DNA of 64,000 nt. Origin: an uncultured bacterium (GTDB lineage Bacteria; DUMJ01). The DNA lies in contig CALGNK010000014.1 of assembly GCA_937958695.1 (NCBI GenBank), forward strand, positions 46,030 to 110,029, written 5' to 3'. Position numbers and translations under genes: made by a program. The notes below the pieces were generated by a model that saw only the letters and a list, made by a program, of their open reading frames with translations, did not search any database and had not been told where the DNA came from. Below are positions 1 to 7,884 of the stretch, piece after piece. Within the stretch, counting starts at the first letter, position 1. Each line of letters starts with the position of its first letter.

Positions 1-251
1 CTGGAGGACAACAACAGCGAGTTGCTATAGCCAGGGCGTTAGCTGTTGAACCTGTAATATTATTAGCAGATGAACCTACGGGGAACCTTGATAGTAAATC
101 CAGCCATGAAATTATGGACCTTATATCAGAACTTCATAGCCAAGGTTTGACCATAGTCCTTGTAACTCATGAGCATGATATTGCGAGTTATGCTAGAGAG
201 ATAGTTAGAATGTCTGATGGCAAAATAATTGGTATAGAAAAACGTCCTTGA
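1..251 (+). CDS. ABC transporter ATP-binding protein, MacB/LolD type (5' end missing)
   Basis: The window opens inside this gene; 82 codons up to TGA remain, read from base 3. The visible part holds the ABC signature SGGQQQR, the Walker B stretch [13 protein letters not shown] and the switch histidine in VTHEHD, which together mark the C-terminal half of an ABC ATPase. The wording [10 protein letters not shown] is typical of the MacB/LolD/FtsE group. The stop is 19 bases before an adaptor gene and a FtsX-type permease follows, so this is the separate ATPase of a tripartite export pump. The Walker A motif lies outside the window. Confidence 0.93.
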   Translation, partial: GGQQQRVAIARALAVEPVILLADEPTGNLDSKSSHEIMDLISELHSQGLTIVLVTHEHDIASYAREIVRMSDGKIIGIEKRP

Positions 252-270
252 GGTTAGGGGAGAGATGAAG

Positions 271-1566
271 ATGAAAAGGAAGAGATGGTTAATAGTAGTA
301 ATTCTATTAGGACTTTCCATAGGAGGTTATTTATTCTTATCCTCTAGAAAAGCCCAAAAGCCTGCAGTTGCATCAATTGAGACCTATACGGTGTCAAGGG
401 GAGACTTGTTAGTTTCCGTATCCGGCAGTGGAGTGCTAGAGGCAAAGGATACTGTAGATGTTACTAGTGAGGTGGGGGGAACGGTAATTTGGGTTGTTGA
501 AGAAGGTTCAAGAGTAAAAAAAGGGGATATTTTGTGTAAGATAGATCCTCACGATTATGAGTTAGCTCTCACTCAAGCAGAATTGAATTATAAAAATGCA
601 AGACTAAAACTAGAGCAGGCAAAGATTGATTTAGAGAATCAGAGAAAACAGTTAGAACAAAATCTCTTTGATGCTAGCATTAGTAAAGATAATACATATA
701 TAGAACTTCAGAAAACCAAAAGACAGTTAGATGATGCTGAAAGGTTATATAGGGTAAATGCTATTACACTTAATGAATTAAAGACCTATAGGGATAATTA
801 TAATAGAGCATTGAATTCTTATACTCAGGCGCTAGAAAATATTCGTCTCTTAGAATCTACAAAAGCCTATAAATTGGCTCAATTAGAAAAAAGTGTTGCT
901 TTAGCTGAATCCTCTTTAGAGCAGGCTAAGCTTGATTTAGATAAGGCAAAACTGAACCTAAGCAAAACTATTATATATGCCCCAATAGATGGTATAGTTG
1001 CCGATATCTCCGTTAAAAGAGGTGGACAAAATATAGCAAAAGAAACTACTCTTATGAGTGTATTGGATACTAGTACTATGAAGATAAAGTTAGAGGTAGA
1101 TGAAACTGATATTCCAAAAGTCAGAATAGGTTTACCTGTAAGAGTTACCTGTGAGGCATTCCCCGATAAAGAGTTTAATGGTAGAGTGACAAATATATCT
1201 CCTAGGGCAACTATATCTAATAATATAGCTATTTTCAAGGTTCAGGTTGAGATTCCTAACCCTACTGGTGAACTTAGGGCAGGTATGACAGCTGAGGGAG
1301 AGATTATATTGAAAGAAAAACGTAATGTGCTTTTAGTCCCCTTAAAAGCGGTAAAAAGAACTGAAAGAAGAGCTTACGTTGAAGTTTTAAAAGATAATGG
1401 AGAAAAGGAGCTAGTTAGAGTAACATTAGGTGAAGACGACGGTGTAAATATTGTTATAGAAGATGGATTAAAAGAGGGCGATAAGGTAGTGTTAGCTTCC
1501 ACTAGTAGTGGTGCTTCAAATAATGTTAGATCCCCATCTCCCTCTCCTTTTAGAATTTTCAGGTAA
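271..1566 (+). CDS. Periplasmic adaptor (membrane fusion) protein, MacA/HlyD family
   Basis: About 431 residues. It has an N-terminal membrane anchor (WLIVVILLGLSIGGYLFL), then a lipoyl-like half domain, a long alpha-helical hairpin rich in Leu/Lys/Glu (about residues 95-215), the second lipoyl half (YAPIDGIVADISVKRGG) and a beta-barrel plus membrane-proximal domain. This is the standard order of MacA/AcrA adaptors that link an inner-membrane pump to a TolC channel. ATG 265 is in frame two codons upstream, but ATG 271 lies at a better distance from AGGGGAG. The substrate cannot be read from sequence. Confidence 0.93.
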   Translation: MKRKRWLIVVILLGLSIGGYLFLSSRKAQKPAVASIETYTVSRGDLLVSVSGSGVLEAKDTVDVTSEVGGTVIWVVEEGSRVKKGDILCKIDPHDYELALTQAELNYKNARLKLEQAKIDLENQRKQLEQNLFDASISKDNTYIELQKTKRQLDDAERLYRVNAITLNELKTYRDNYNRALNSYTQALENIRLLESTKAYKLAQLEKSVALAESSLEQAKLDLDKAKLNLSKTIIYAPIDGIVADISVKRGGQNIAKETTLMSVLDTSTMKIKLEVDETDIPKVRIGLPVRVTCEAFPDKEFNGRVTNISPRATISNNIAIFKVQVEIPNPTGELRAGMTAEGEIILKEKRNVLLVPLKAVKRTERRAYVEVLKDNGEKELVRVTLGEDDGVNIVIEDGLKEGDKVVLASTSSGASNNVRSPSPSPFRIFR

Positions 1567-1578
1567 GGGGTAAGAAAT

Positions 1579-2805
1579 ATGCTCTTACTTGAGATATTAA
1601 AGATGGCTTTAGAAAGTTTTAAACTTAACAAACTTAGGACCTTTCTTACTGCTCTAGGGATAATGATCGGTGTAGCTGCGGTGGTAGCTCTAATGGCATT
1701 GGGAGAAGGAACAAAGGCAAGTATAGAGAAACAGTTTACCTCATTAGGGTCTAATCTACTTATAGTAAACTCTGGTAGTAGGCCAAGAGGACCAGGTTTG
1801 ATAAGATTTGGCCCTGTTAGATCTACTTTAACAAATAAAGACTATGAGTCTCTTCTAAAAGACTTAGATAGTAATAGTATAACAGCAATAGTGCCAGAGA
1901 GCTCTAGAAATGCGCAGGTTAAGTATCTTTCTGTAAACGCAAATGTAAACGTTATTGGCACATCCCCCGAATATGTAATAATGAGAGATTGGGGAATTAA
2001 AGATGGTTCTTTCTTTACTACAAGAGAATTCTCTGGTAAGAAAAGGGTAGCTGTCCTTGGTTCTTCTATATCGGAGACGCTCTTTGGTAATGATAGTCCC
2101 ATAGGTAAGAAGATAAAGATTAATGGAATGAGCTTTCAGGTAATAGGAGTGATGGAACCACAAGGTCAAGCCGGTGGATTTATGAATATGGATGAACTTG
2201 TATTTATACCTCTCTCAACCTATCAACGCAAGATAGAAGGTGGAGATAGGATAAGAACTATATATGTATCGGTTAAAGATATCAGTCTTATGGATAAGGT
2301 CCAAACGAAGATAGAAGAGATTATAAGAAGGAATCATAAGATTACCAATCCAGATAACGACGACTTTAATGTTCAAAATCAGGCAGCATTTATCAGTGCA
2401 GTGTCTTCTGCTACTCAAACTATGACTATGTTTCTAGCTGGTATAGCAGCAATCTCTCTATTAGTTGGTGGTATTGGCATTATGAATATTATGCTGGTAA
2501 ATGTTACGGAAAGAATAAGGGAGATAGGTATAAGAAAGGCTATAGGTGCAAAGGCAAGGGATATACTAATGCAGTTTCTTATGGAGTCAATGTTAGTCTC
2601 TGTAGCTGGAGGCTTAATAGGAATTATCCTAGGAATAGTTTTAGGTATATTTATAAGCAAAACTGCTAGCATAAGTGTAAAGGTAACTGCTACTCCTATA
2701 ATCTTATCATTCTCAGTTTCTGCTGTTGTTGGTATATTTTTTGGTTATTACCCTGCAAAAAGAGCAGCTGGATTAAATCCCATAGAAGCGTTGAGATATG
2801 AATAA
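1579..2805 (+). CDS. MacB-like ABC transporter permease (FtsX/MacB_PCD family)
   Basis: 408 residues: an N-terminal cytoplasmic segment and first membrane helix (LGIMIGVAAVVALMALGEG), a periplasmic MacB_PCD domain of about 220 residues, then three C-terminal helices including the FtsX-domain stretch VNVTERIREIGIRKAIGA. Unlike E. coli MacB the ATPase is not fused; it is the separate gene at the window start. It lies 12 bases after the adaptor gene with its own SD (AAGGGG). With that adaptor and an outer-membrane TolC protein it should export a small molecule, peptide or lipid. Confidence 0.93.
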   Translation: MLLLEILKMALESFKLNKLRTFLTALGIMIGVAAVVALMALGEGTKASIEKQFTSLGSNLLIVNSGSRPRGPGLIRFGPVRSTLTNKDYESLLKDLDSNSITAIVPESSRNAQVKYLSVNANVNVIGTSPEYVIMRDWGIKDGSFFTTREFSGKKRVAVLGSSISETLFGNDSPIGKKIKINGMSFQVIGVMEPQGQAGGFMNMDELVFIPLSTYQRKIEGGDRIRTIYVSVKDISLMDKVQTKIEEIIRRNHKITNPDNDDFNVQNQAAFISAVSSATQTMTMFLAGIAAISLLVGGIGIMNIMLVNVTERIREIGIRKAIGAKARDILMQFLMESMLVSVAGGLIGIILGIVLGIFISKTASISVKVTATPIILSFSVSAVVGIFFGYYPAKRAAGLNPIEALRYE

Positions 2806-2817
2806 GGAGGAGTTAAA

Positions 2818-3375
2818 ATGATAAGGAGCTTGAAGCTTGTAATTATAGTTCTTTTATTTACACTATTTTTAGCATCAATTTCTTATGCCCAACAACAGGA
2901 TGGTCCACCTAGACGAGCTTTTGGTGGCAATCCAGAGTTACAATATCTACTCAGACTTATTAATGACCTAAACGAACTGGAGAAGGATAAAAAGTTAGCA
3001 TTAACTAAAGACCAAGCTAAAAAATTAGTCCCTATACTGCAGGATTTGATGAAAAAAGAGACTCTCCCATCAAAAGAAGCAGAGAAGTTTATCGATAAGA
3101 TAGAAGGGATCCTTACAAATGCCCAGCTTACATTTTTAGATAAGCTCCAGCTGGAAAGACAGGAAAGGTTTAGACAGCTAAGGCAACAACAGCAACAAAA
3201 CCAATCTCAGGGAGGACGAGGATTTCCACAGAATAGGCCTCCCCGAGAGATAGATAAAGATATGGAGAAAGTCATTCAAGGTTGGATGCAGGGAAAGCCT
3301 CTAAATCCATACTACTATGTAAAGGCATTTAAGGATAGACTCAATGAATTTATAGAAAGATTAAAAAAGAAGTAA
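2818..3375 (+). CDS. Small secreted protein, Gln/Arg-rich, linked to MacAB-type pump
   Basis: 185 residues with a clear signal peptide (hydrophobic core IIVLLFTLFLASISYA, likely cut before QQQ). The mature part is charged and helical, with a Gln run (QQQQQNQSQ) and the stretch LTNAQLTFLDKLQLERQERF, which recalls the LTxxQ motif of Spy/CpxP periplasmic chaperones; that likeness is weak. It starts 12 bases after the permease with an AAGGAGG site and ends four bases from the converging peptide-transport operon, so it is the last gene of the pump operon. No firm family assignment. Confidence 0.75.
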   Translation: MIRSLKLVIIVLLFTLFLASISYAQQQDGPPRRAFGGNPELQYLLRLINDLNELEKDKKLALTKDQAKKLVPILQDLMKKETLPSKEAEKFIDKIEGILTNAQLTFLDKLQLERQERFRQLRQQQQQNQSQGGRGFPQNRPPREIDKDMEKVIQGWMQGKPLNPYYYVKAFKDRLNEFIERLKKK

Positions 3376-3379
3376 CTAT

Positions 3380-4354
3380 TTAACTGTATAACCAGCATCT
3401 AACCCAATGCTTGTCTCTTATCTCTAATTCTTTTGGCCTTTCTCTATTACATATGTCCTTTACTTGAGGGCATCTGGGTGCAAACCTACATCCTTGCGGA
3501 GGATTTACTAAGTCTGGTGGCTCTCCAGGTGGAACCTCTTTGAGTATGTTTCTATTCTCCGGATTTGGATCAGGTATTGCGTTTAATAATGCATTGGTAT
3601 ATGGATGTAGGGGGTTAGATAGCAACTCTTTAGTAAGAGCTCTCTCGACGATCTCTCCAGCGTACATAATGAATATCCAGTGAGTAAACATCCTTACAGT
3701 GGCAAGGTCATGAGTTATGTATACAAGACTAGTCTTATGTCTATCCTGTATACCTTTTAATAGCTCTAATATCTCAACTCTAACAGATGCATCTAGCATA
3801 GAGACAGGTTCATCTGCTACTACAAGTTTTGGCCTCATAATGAGAGCCCTGGCTATAACAACCCTCTGCATCTGTCCTCCACTTAACATATGTGGATACT
3901 TAGGAGCAAAATCTTCAACCGGCGTAAGTCTTACCTCCTCTAATGCTTGATATATTAAATCCCTTCTTTCCAACTTATTCCCTATATTGTGTATTATTAG
4001 CGGTTCTTCAAGTATCCTATAAATAGTAAAGTGAGGAGGTAATGCCCCAAATGGATCTTGCTGAACTAGACCTGTCTCTCTTCTGTACCACTTTATATCT
4101 TTTAAGTCAGAGTTACTTATATCCTTTCCATCAAAAATAATCTTACCACCAGTTGGCTTATAGAGTCTGAGTATAGTTTTACCAAGGGTAGTTTTTCCAC
4201 TCCCACTCTCCCCAACAAGTGAAATTGACTCCCCAGTATTCAGTGTAAAGTTTACCCCATCAACCGCCCTGACATACACAGGTTTAGAGAATAATCCCTT
4301 CTTTATGTCAAACCAAACTTTTAATTCTTCTACTCTAAGTAATTCATTATTCAT
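3380..4354 (-). CDS. Oligopeptide ABC transporter ATPase, DppF/OppF type
   Basis: 324 residues. It has Walker A GESGSGKTT, signature LSGGQMQR, Walker B LVVADEPVSMLDAS, and a C-terminal oligo_HPY region with Cys-rich CRFAPRCPQVKDIC, the element that binds an Fe-S cluster in many Dpp/Opp ATPases. It is the last gene of a minus-strand operon (binding protein, permease B, permease C, ATPase D, ATPase F), two bases after the D gene. It pairs with the D-type ATPase to power import of peptides or oligosaccharides; family alone does not separate the two substrates. Confidence 0.95.
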   Translation of the reverse strand: MNNELLRVEELKVWFDIKKGLFSKPVYVRAVDGVNFTLNTGESISLVGESGSGKTTLGKTILRLYKPTGGKIIFDGKDISNSDLKDIKWYRRETGLVQQDPFGALPPHFTIYRILEEPLIIHNIGNKLERRDLIYQALEEVRLTPVEDFAPKYPHMLSGGQMQRVVIARALIMRPKLVVADEPVSMLDASVRVEILELLKGIQDRHKTSLVYITHDLATVRMFTHWIFIMYAGEIVERALTKELLSNPLHPYTNALLNAIPDPNPENRNILKEVPPGEPPDLVNPPQGCRFAPRCPQVKDICNRERPKELEIRDKHWVRCWLYS

Positions 4355-4356
4355 TC

Positions 4357-5325
4357 CTATTTACCCTCATTCAAATAGCATTTAGCAAAATGTCCTTCTT
4401 TTATCTTATAAAAAGGTGGCTCTTTAACTTTACATATATCCATAACTAATGGACACCTAGGATGAAATCTACAACCTGAAGGTGGTTCTATCAGACTTGG
4501 AGGAGAACCAGGAATAGATTTTAGATTTTTTTCCTCTCTAAGTGTAGGCACACTATCTAACAGTAGCTTTGTATAGACGTGGGAAGGATTTTTATAGAAG
4601 TCTTCGACTGGGCTAATTTCAACTATCTCACCAGCATACATAACCGCCATCCTATCTGCCAACTCGCTAGTAAGTGCTATATCGTGAGTAATAAAGATAT
4701 ATGTTAGATTAAGTTCCTTCTTTAGCATCTTTAGTAGATTCATTATATTTTCCTGAGTTATTATGTCTAGAGCTGAGGTTGGCTCATCCAACAGTAGAAG
4801 CTTTGGATTTGTTATTAGAGCCATTGCTATGACAACCCTCTGTTTCATTCCACCGCTTAGCTCGAAAGGGTATCTTTCTGCAAAAGAAGGAGATATACCA
4901 ACTAGACTTAATACTTCTTTAGCTCTATTAAAAGCAGATTCTTTGTCTGCATCGAAATGAACCATAAGTGGTTCTGCAACTTGAAATACTACCCTTAAAA
5001 CTGGGTTTAGAGAGTTCATCGCCCCTTGAAAGACCATAGCCATCTCTTTCCATCTTATCTCTTTCCTAAATGTTTCCTCATCTAAAGATAAGATGTCTCT
5101 TCCGTCTAAAATTATCTTTCCTTCTACTTTTTTTATGTTCCTTGGAAATAGTCTAATAAGTCCACGTGCCAAAGAACTTTTACCACATCCAGACTCTCCT
5201 ACTATAGCTAGAGTCTCCCCCTTTTTTAACTCAAAATTGACATTATTTACTGCCTCTACATCTCCTTTTCTGGTTCTATAAGAAATACTAAAGTTTTCTA
5301 CCCTTAGTAGATTATTATTTTCCAT
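4357..5325 (-). CDS. Oligopeptide ABC transporter ATPase, DppD/OppD type
   Basis: 322 residues with Walker A GESGCGKSS, signature LSGGMKQR, Walker B LLLLDEPTSALD and switch His in ITHD. The C-terminal oligo_HPY tail contains CRFHPRCPLVMDIC, with the four-cysteine pattern of the family. The Q-loop stretch MVFQGAMNSLNP is characteristic of DppD proteins. It starts four bases after the permease C stop and is followed two bases later by the F-type ATPase, so the heterodimeric motor is encoded together. Confidence 0.95.
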   Translation of the reverse strand: MENNNLLRVENFSISYRTRKGDVEAVNNVNFELKKGETLAIVGESGCGKSSLARGLIRLFPRNIKKVEGKIILDGRDILSLDEETFRKEIRWKEMAMVFQGAMNSLNPVLRVVFQVAEPLMVHFDADKESAFNRAKEVLSLVGISPSFAERYPFELSGGMKQRVVIAMALITNPKLLLLDEPTSALDIITQENIMNLLKMLKKELNLTYIFITHDIALTSELADRMAVMYAGEIVEISPVEDFYKNPSHVYTKLLLDSVPTLREEKNLKSIPGSPPSLIEPPSGCRFHPRCPLVMDICKVKEPPFYKIKEGHFAKCYLNEGK

Positions 5326-5329
5326 AACA

Positions 5330-6724
5330 CTACAGCTCCTTCAGCTTTGGATTGACTATCCTATCTAGAACGAATCCTAATAGAGAGAAAGATATGGCTG
5401 TAAGTATCAAGAGGAATGAGGGTATCAAGACCCAATAGAAATAACCCTTATATAGAGCACCGTTAGAAAATGCATCCTCTATAACCCTACCCCAAGTAGG
5501 TTGTGTAGGATCTAAGACACCAAATAGAGAAAGTACAGCCTCAAGAAATACATACACAGGAACAGAGGCTACTAGTCCAGGGACTACAGGTGGAAGTATC
5601 TTTGGAATTATATACAAGAATATTATTCTCCAGTTACTAGCTCCATAAGCCTGTGCAGATTCGATATAAGGTAATGTCCTAACCTGTAAGACTAATGCCC
5701 TGGTAGTCTTTATGCCAAAGCCAAATATACTTAAAAGAACGACCACAACAAGTAGACTCCAGAGACTTAATTTATAGAATAGGGATATCATTATCATAAT
5801 AGGCAAGAATGGTAGAACCATATAAACTTCAGTAAGCCTCTGAATAAGGGCATCTGTCCAACCACCAAACCATCCACTTATAGTTGCTATTATCAAATGT
5901 ATAATAGTAATACTTAAGGATGCTCCTAATCCAAAAGATAAATCTAGAGGTGCACCCCATAATAGGGCAATGTGAATAGGTCTTCTTAAATGGTCTGTCC
6001 CTGCTATACCATAGACGGAACCATAAAAGAGAGCGTCTAGTGTAAGAGAATCTTCTCTATCTTTCAATTCTGCCTCTAAAACTAATGAATAGTTCCCTTT
6101 TAAGACCTCTAGTTTATTGGTATACTTCATAAAAAGGCCCCTAGTGGTGGTTATAGAGAAGTCTATGGGTTCGCTTATCTTAGACCTTATGTGCGAATCT
6201 AATCTATTTTCTAGAGAAAAGTCATTACCAAGATATAGGATATCATCCTGTGATCTTAACTTATGTTCCTTGAGAAGTATCTTATCTCCATCAGGTCTAA
6301 TTAGATATAACCTTACTGTCGGGGCACTTCTCTTATATTTAGCGTTAAAGAATACGTTAATCTCTGTAGGGAAATCATCATAATTAAAGACAAAATCTTT
6401 CTTTATTTCTCCTCTAAAGACATTCCCATCCTGAGTGATATTGGTATTATTAACATCCATATATAACTCTATATTCCTTGGTTTTTTCTTCCTAGAAAAT
6501 ATGTTCCACCAGACAGGTTCAGCATTCCTTGGATTCTTTAAAAATGCAGTGCTACTATTCCATAGAGCTATCGTCTCATCATAGGGTAATGCTATTACTG
6601 TATATATAATAAGAATTCCAAAGAGAGCTAGTATAATAAGTGCAGATACCCCCGCTTTATAACTTAAGACCTCTTTTAAGATACCCCTAAGACTGTATTC
6701 AGATATAATCTCTTGTCCTTTCAT
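5330..6724 (-). CDS. Oligopeptide ABC transporter permease, DppC type, with large extracytoplasmic insertion
   Basis: About 464 residues against roughly 280-300 for ordinary DppC. After the first membrane helix (ALIILALFGILIIYTVIAL) comes an insertion of about 180 hydrophilic residues predicted outside the membrane, rich in beta-type sequence, then the usual five-helix permease core with the EAA-like loop around SAQAYGASNWRIIFLYIIP. GTG 6730 is also in frame, but ATG 6724 sits at a proper distance from AGGGGTG, just after the permease B stop at 6727. Such insertions occur in archaeal and Thermotoga-type transporters. Confidence 0.93.
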   Translation of the reverse strand: MKGQEIISEYSLRGILKEVLSYKAGVSALIILALFGILIIYTVIALPYDETIALWNSSTAFLKNPRNAEPVWWNIFSRKKKPRNIELYMDVNNTNITQDGNVFRGEIKKDFVFNYDDFPTEINVFFNAKYKRSAPTVRLYLIRPDGDKILLKEHKLRSQDDILYLGNDFSLENRLDSHIRSKISEPIDFSITTTRGLFMKYTNKLEVLKGNYSLVLEAELKDREDSLTLDALFYGSVYGIAGTDHLRRPIHIALLWGAPLDLSFGLGASLSITIIHLIIATISGWFGGWTDALIQRLTEVYMVLPFLPIMIMISLFYKLSLWSLLVVVVLLSIFGFGIKTTRALVLQVRTLPYIESAQAYGASNWRIIFLYIIPKILPPVVPGLVASVPVYVFLEAVLSLFGVLDPTQPTWGRVIEDAFSNGALYKGYFYWVLIPSFLLILTAISFSLLGFVLDRIVNPKLKEL

Positions 6725-6726
6725 CT

Positions 6727-7782
6727 TCACCCCTGTATCCTCATTCTAGGATCTACTATTGCATATATGATATCTAAAGCAAGAACAGTTATAGCCAAAA
6801 GATAAGCATAAACAACAGTTACCCCAACTATTACTGGAGCATCAAAATAGCTAATTGCCTGTGATATTACTTGTCCTAACCCAGGCCAGTTAAAAACAGC
6901 TTCAGTGACTATAGCTCCTGTCCAAGAGGAAATAACACTAAGTGCAAAACCTGTAATTACTGGGGGCAGTGCAGGTCTTAAAAGATACCTAGTTTCTATC
7001 TGCCTTGGTGTAAGCCCCTTTGCCTTAGCAACTTCTACGTAATCCTCTGTGGAGTATATAAGAAAGAACGTCCTCTCTTGATATATGCCCAAAAATAGAC
7101 TAGCTATAATCCAAGATGACAAAGGTAGTATCATATGCTTTAAAACACTTAAGAAATAAGGTATAGCTCCAGATGGTGGTGGATAATCGACTAATCCTCC
7201 TGCTGGTAATATATGTAACCAAGAATAAAAAATCATTATCAAAAATATTCCATAAAACCATCCAGGAATAACCGATGTTGGTGAAAGGGCTATAACAAGC
7301 TTATCCCAGAAGGAACCATATTTTCTAGATAACCTCAGACCTAGAAATAGATGTAGAAAGAAATTAAAAACTGTTGCCGTCGTAAATAGAAGAACTGTTA
7401 CAGGAAGCCTTTCTAGAATAATATTTCTTACTAGGGAAGAACCACTATCACTTGTCATATACATAGCCCTTCCAAGGTTTAGAGTAATCGCATCCTTAAG
7501 ATGATACATACTTCTGATAGGAAATGGCAGATCTAGTCCTCTTCTTTTCATCTCATACTTAAATCTACTCTCCAAAAGCTCCTTTTGCTTTTCTTCAGAT
7601 AGATTTCTAAACGAAGGGTCATCCTTATATCTCATTGCTATACTCATCCTAAGCTCTGTCTCTACTAACTTATCAACATATCCACCGGCATTAGCTATGA
7701 CTATAGTTAGATATACCGCTACTAATACAGTCAAAAATAGAGATAATCCTCTTTTTAATATATACTTTAATAAACTCTTAAT
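6727..7782 (-). CDS. Oligopeptide ABC transporter permease, DppB type, probable ATT start
   Basis: The reading frame continues upstream of the first TTG (7734) without a stop and encodes KSLLKYILKRGLSLFLTVLVAVYL, the usual DppB N-terminus of basic residues and first membrane helix. Starting at TTG 7734 would cut that helix. The only start with a good SD is ATT at 7782-7780, ten bases after AAGGAGG (7799-7793). The protein is then 351 residues with an extracytoplasmic insertion of about 85 residues between helices 1 and 2, and the EAA loop VEVAKAKGLTPRQI. The start is inference; the gene identity is secure. Confidence 0.9.
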   Translation of the reverse strand: MKSLLKYILKRGLSLFLTVLVAVYLTIVIANAGGYVDKLVETELRMSIAMRYKDDPSFRNLSEEKQKELLESRFKYEMKRRGLDLPFPIRSMYHLKDAITLNLGRAMYMTSDSGSSLVRNIILERLPVTVLLFTTATVFNFFLHLFLGLRLSRKYGSFWDKLVIALSPTSVIPGWFYGIFLIMIFYSWLHILPAGGLVDYPPPSGAIPYFLSVLKHMILPLSSWIIASLFLGIYQERTFFLIYSTEDYVEVAKAKGLTPRQIETRYLLRPALPPVITGFALSVISSWTGAIVTEAVFNWPGLGQVISQAISYFDAPVIVGVTVVYAYLLAITVLALDIIYAIVDPRMRIQG

Positions 7783-7827
7783 TGATAATCATCCTCCTTC
7801 CTTTTTGCATTCTATTATACAATTAAA

Positions 7828-7855
7828 AACCCAGAGGGACAATACCCTCTGGGTT
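7828..7855 (-). terminator. Intercistronic hairpin between peptide-binding protein and permease genes
   Basis: Perfect 11-bp stem AACCCAGAGGG / CCCTCTGGGTT with a six-base loop, in the gap between the binding-protein stop (7885) and the permease start (7782). On the minus strand the bases after the stem are only partly T-rich, so it probably acts as a leaky terminator or 3'-end stabiliser that keeps the binding protein more abundant than the membrane parts. Confidence 0.85.
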
Positions 7856-7884
7856 ATAGAAGGTCTAATAAAGATTTCTATATA

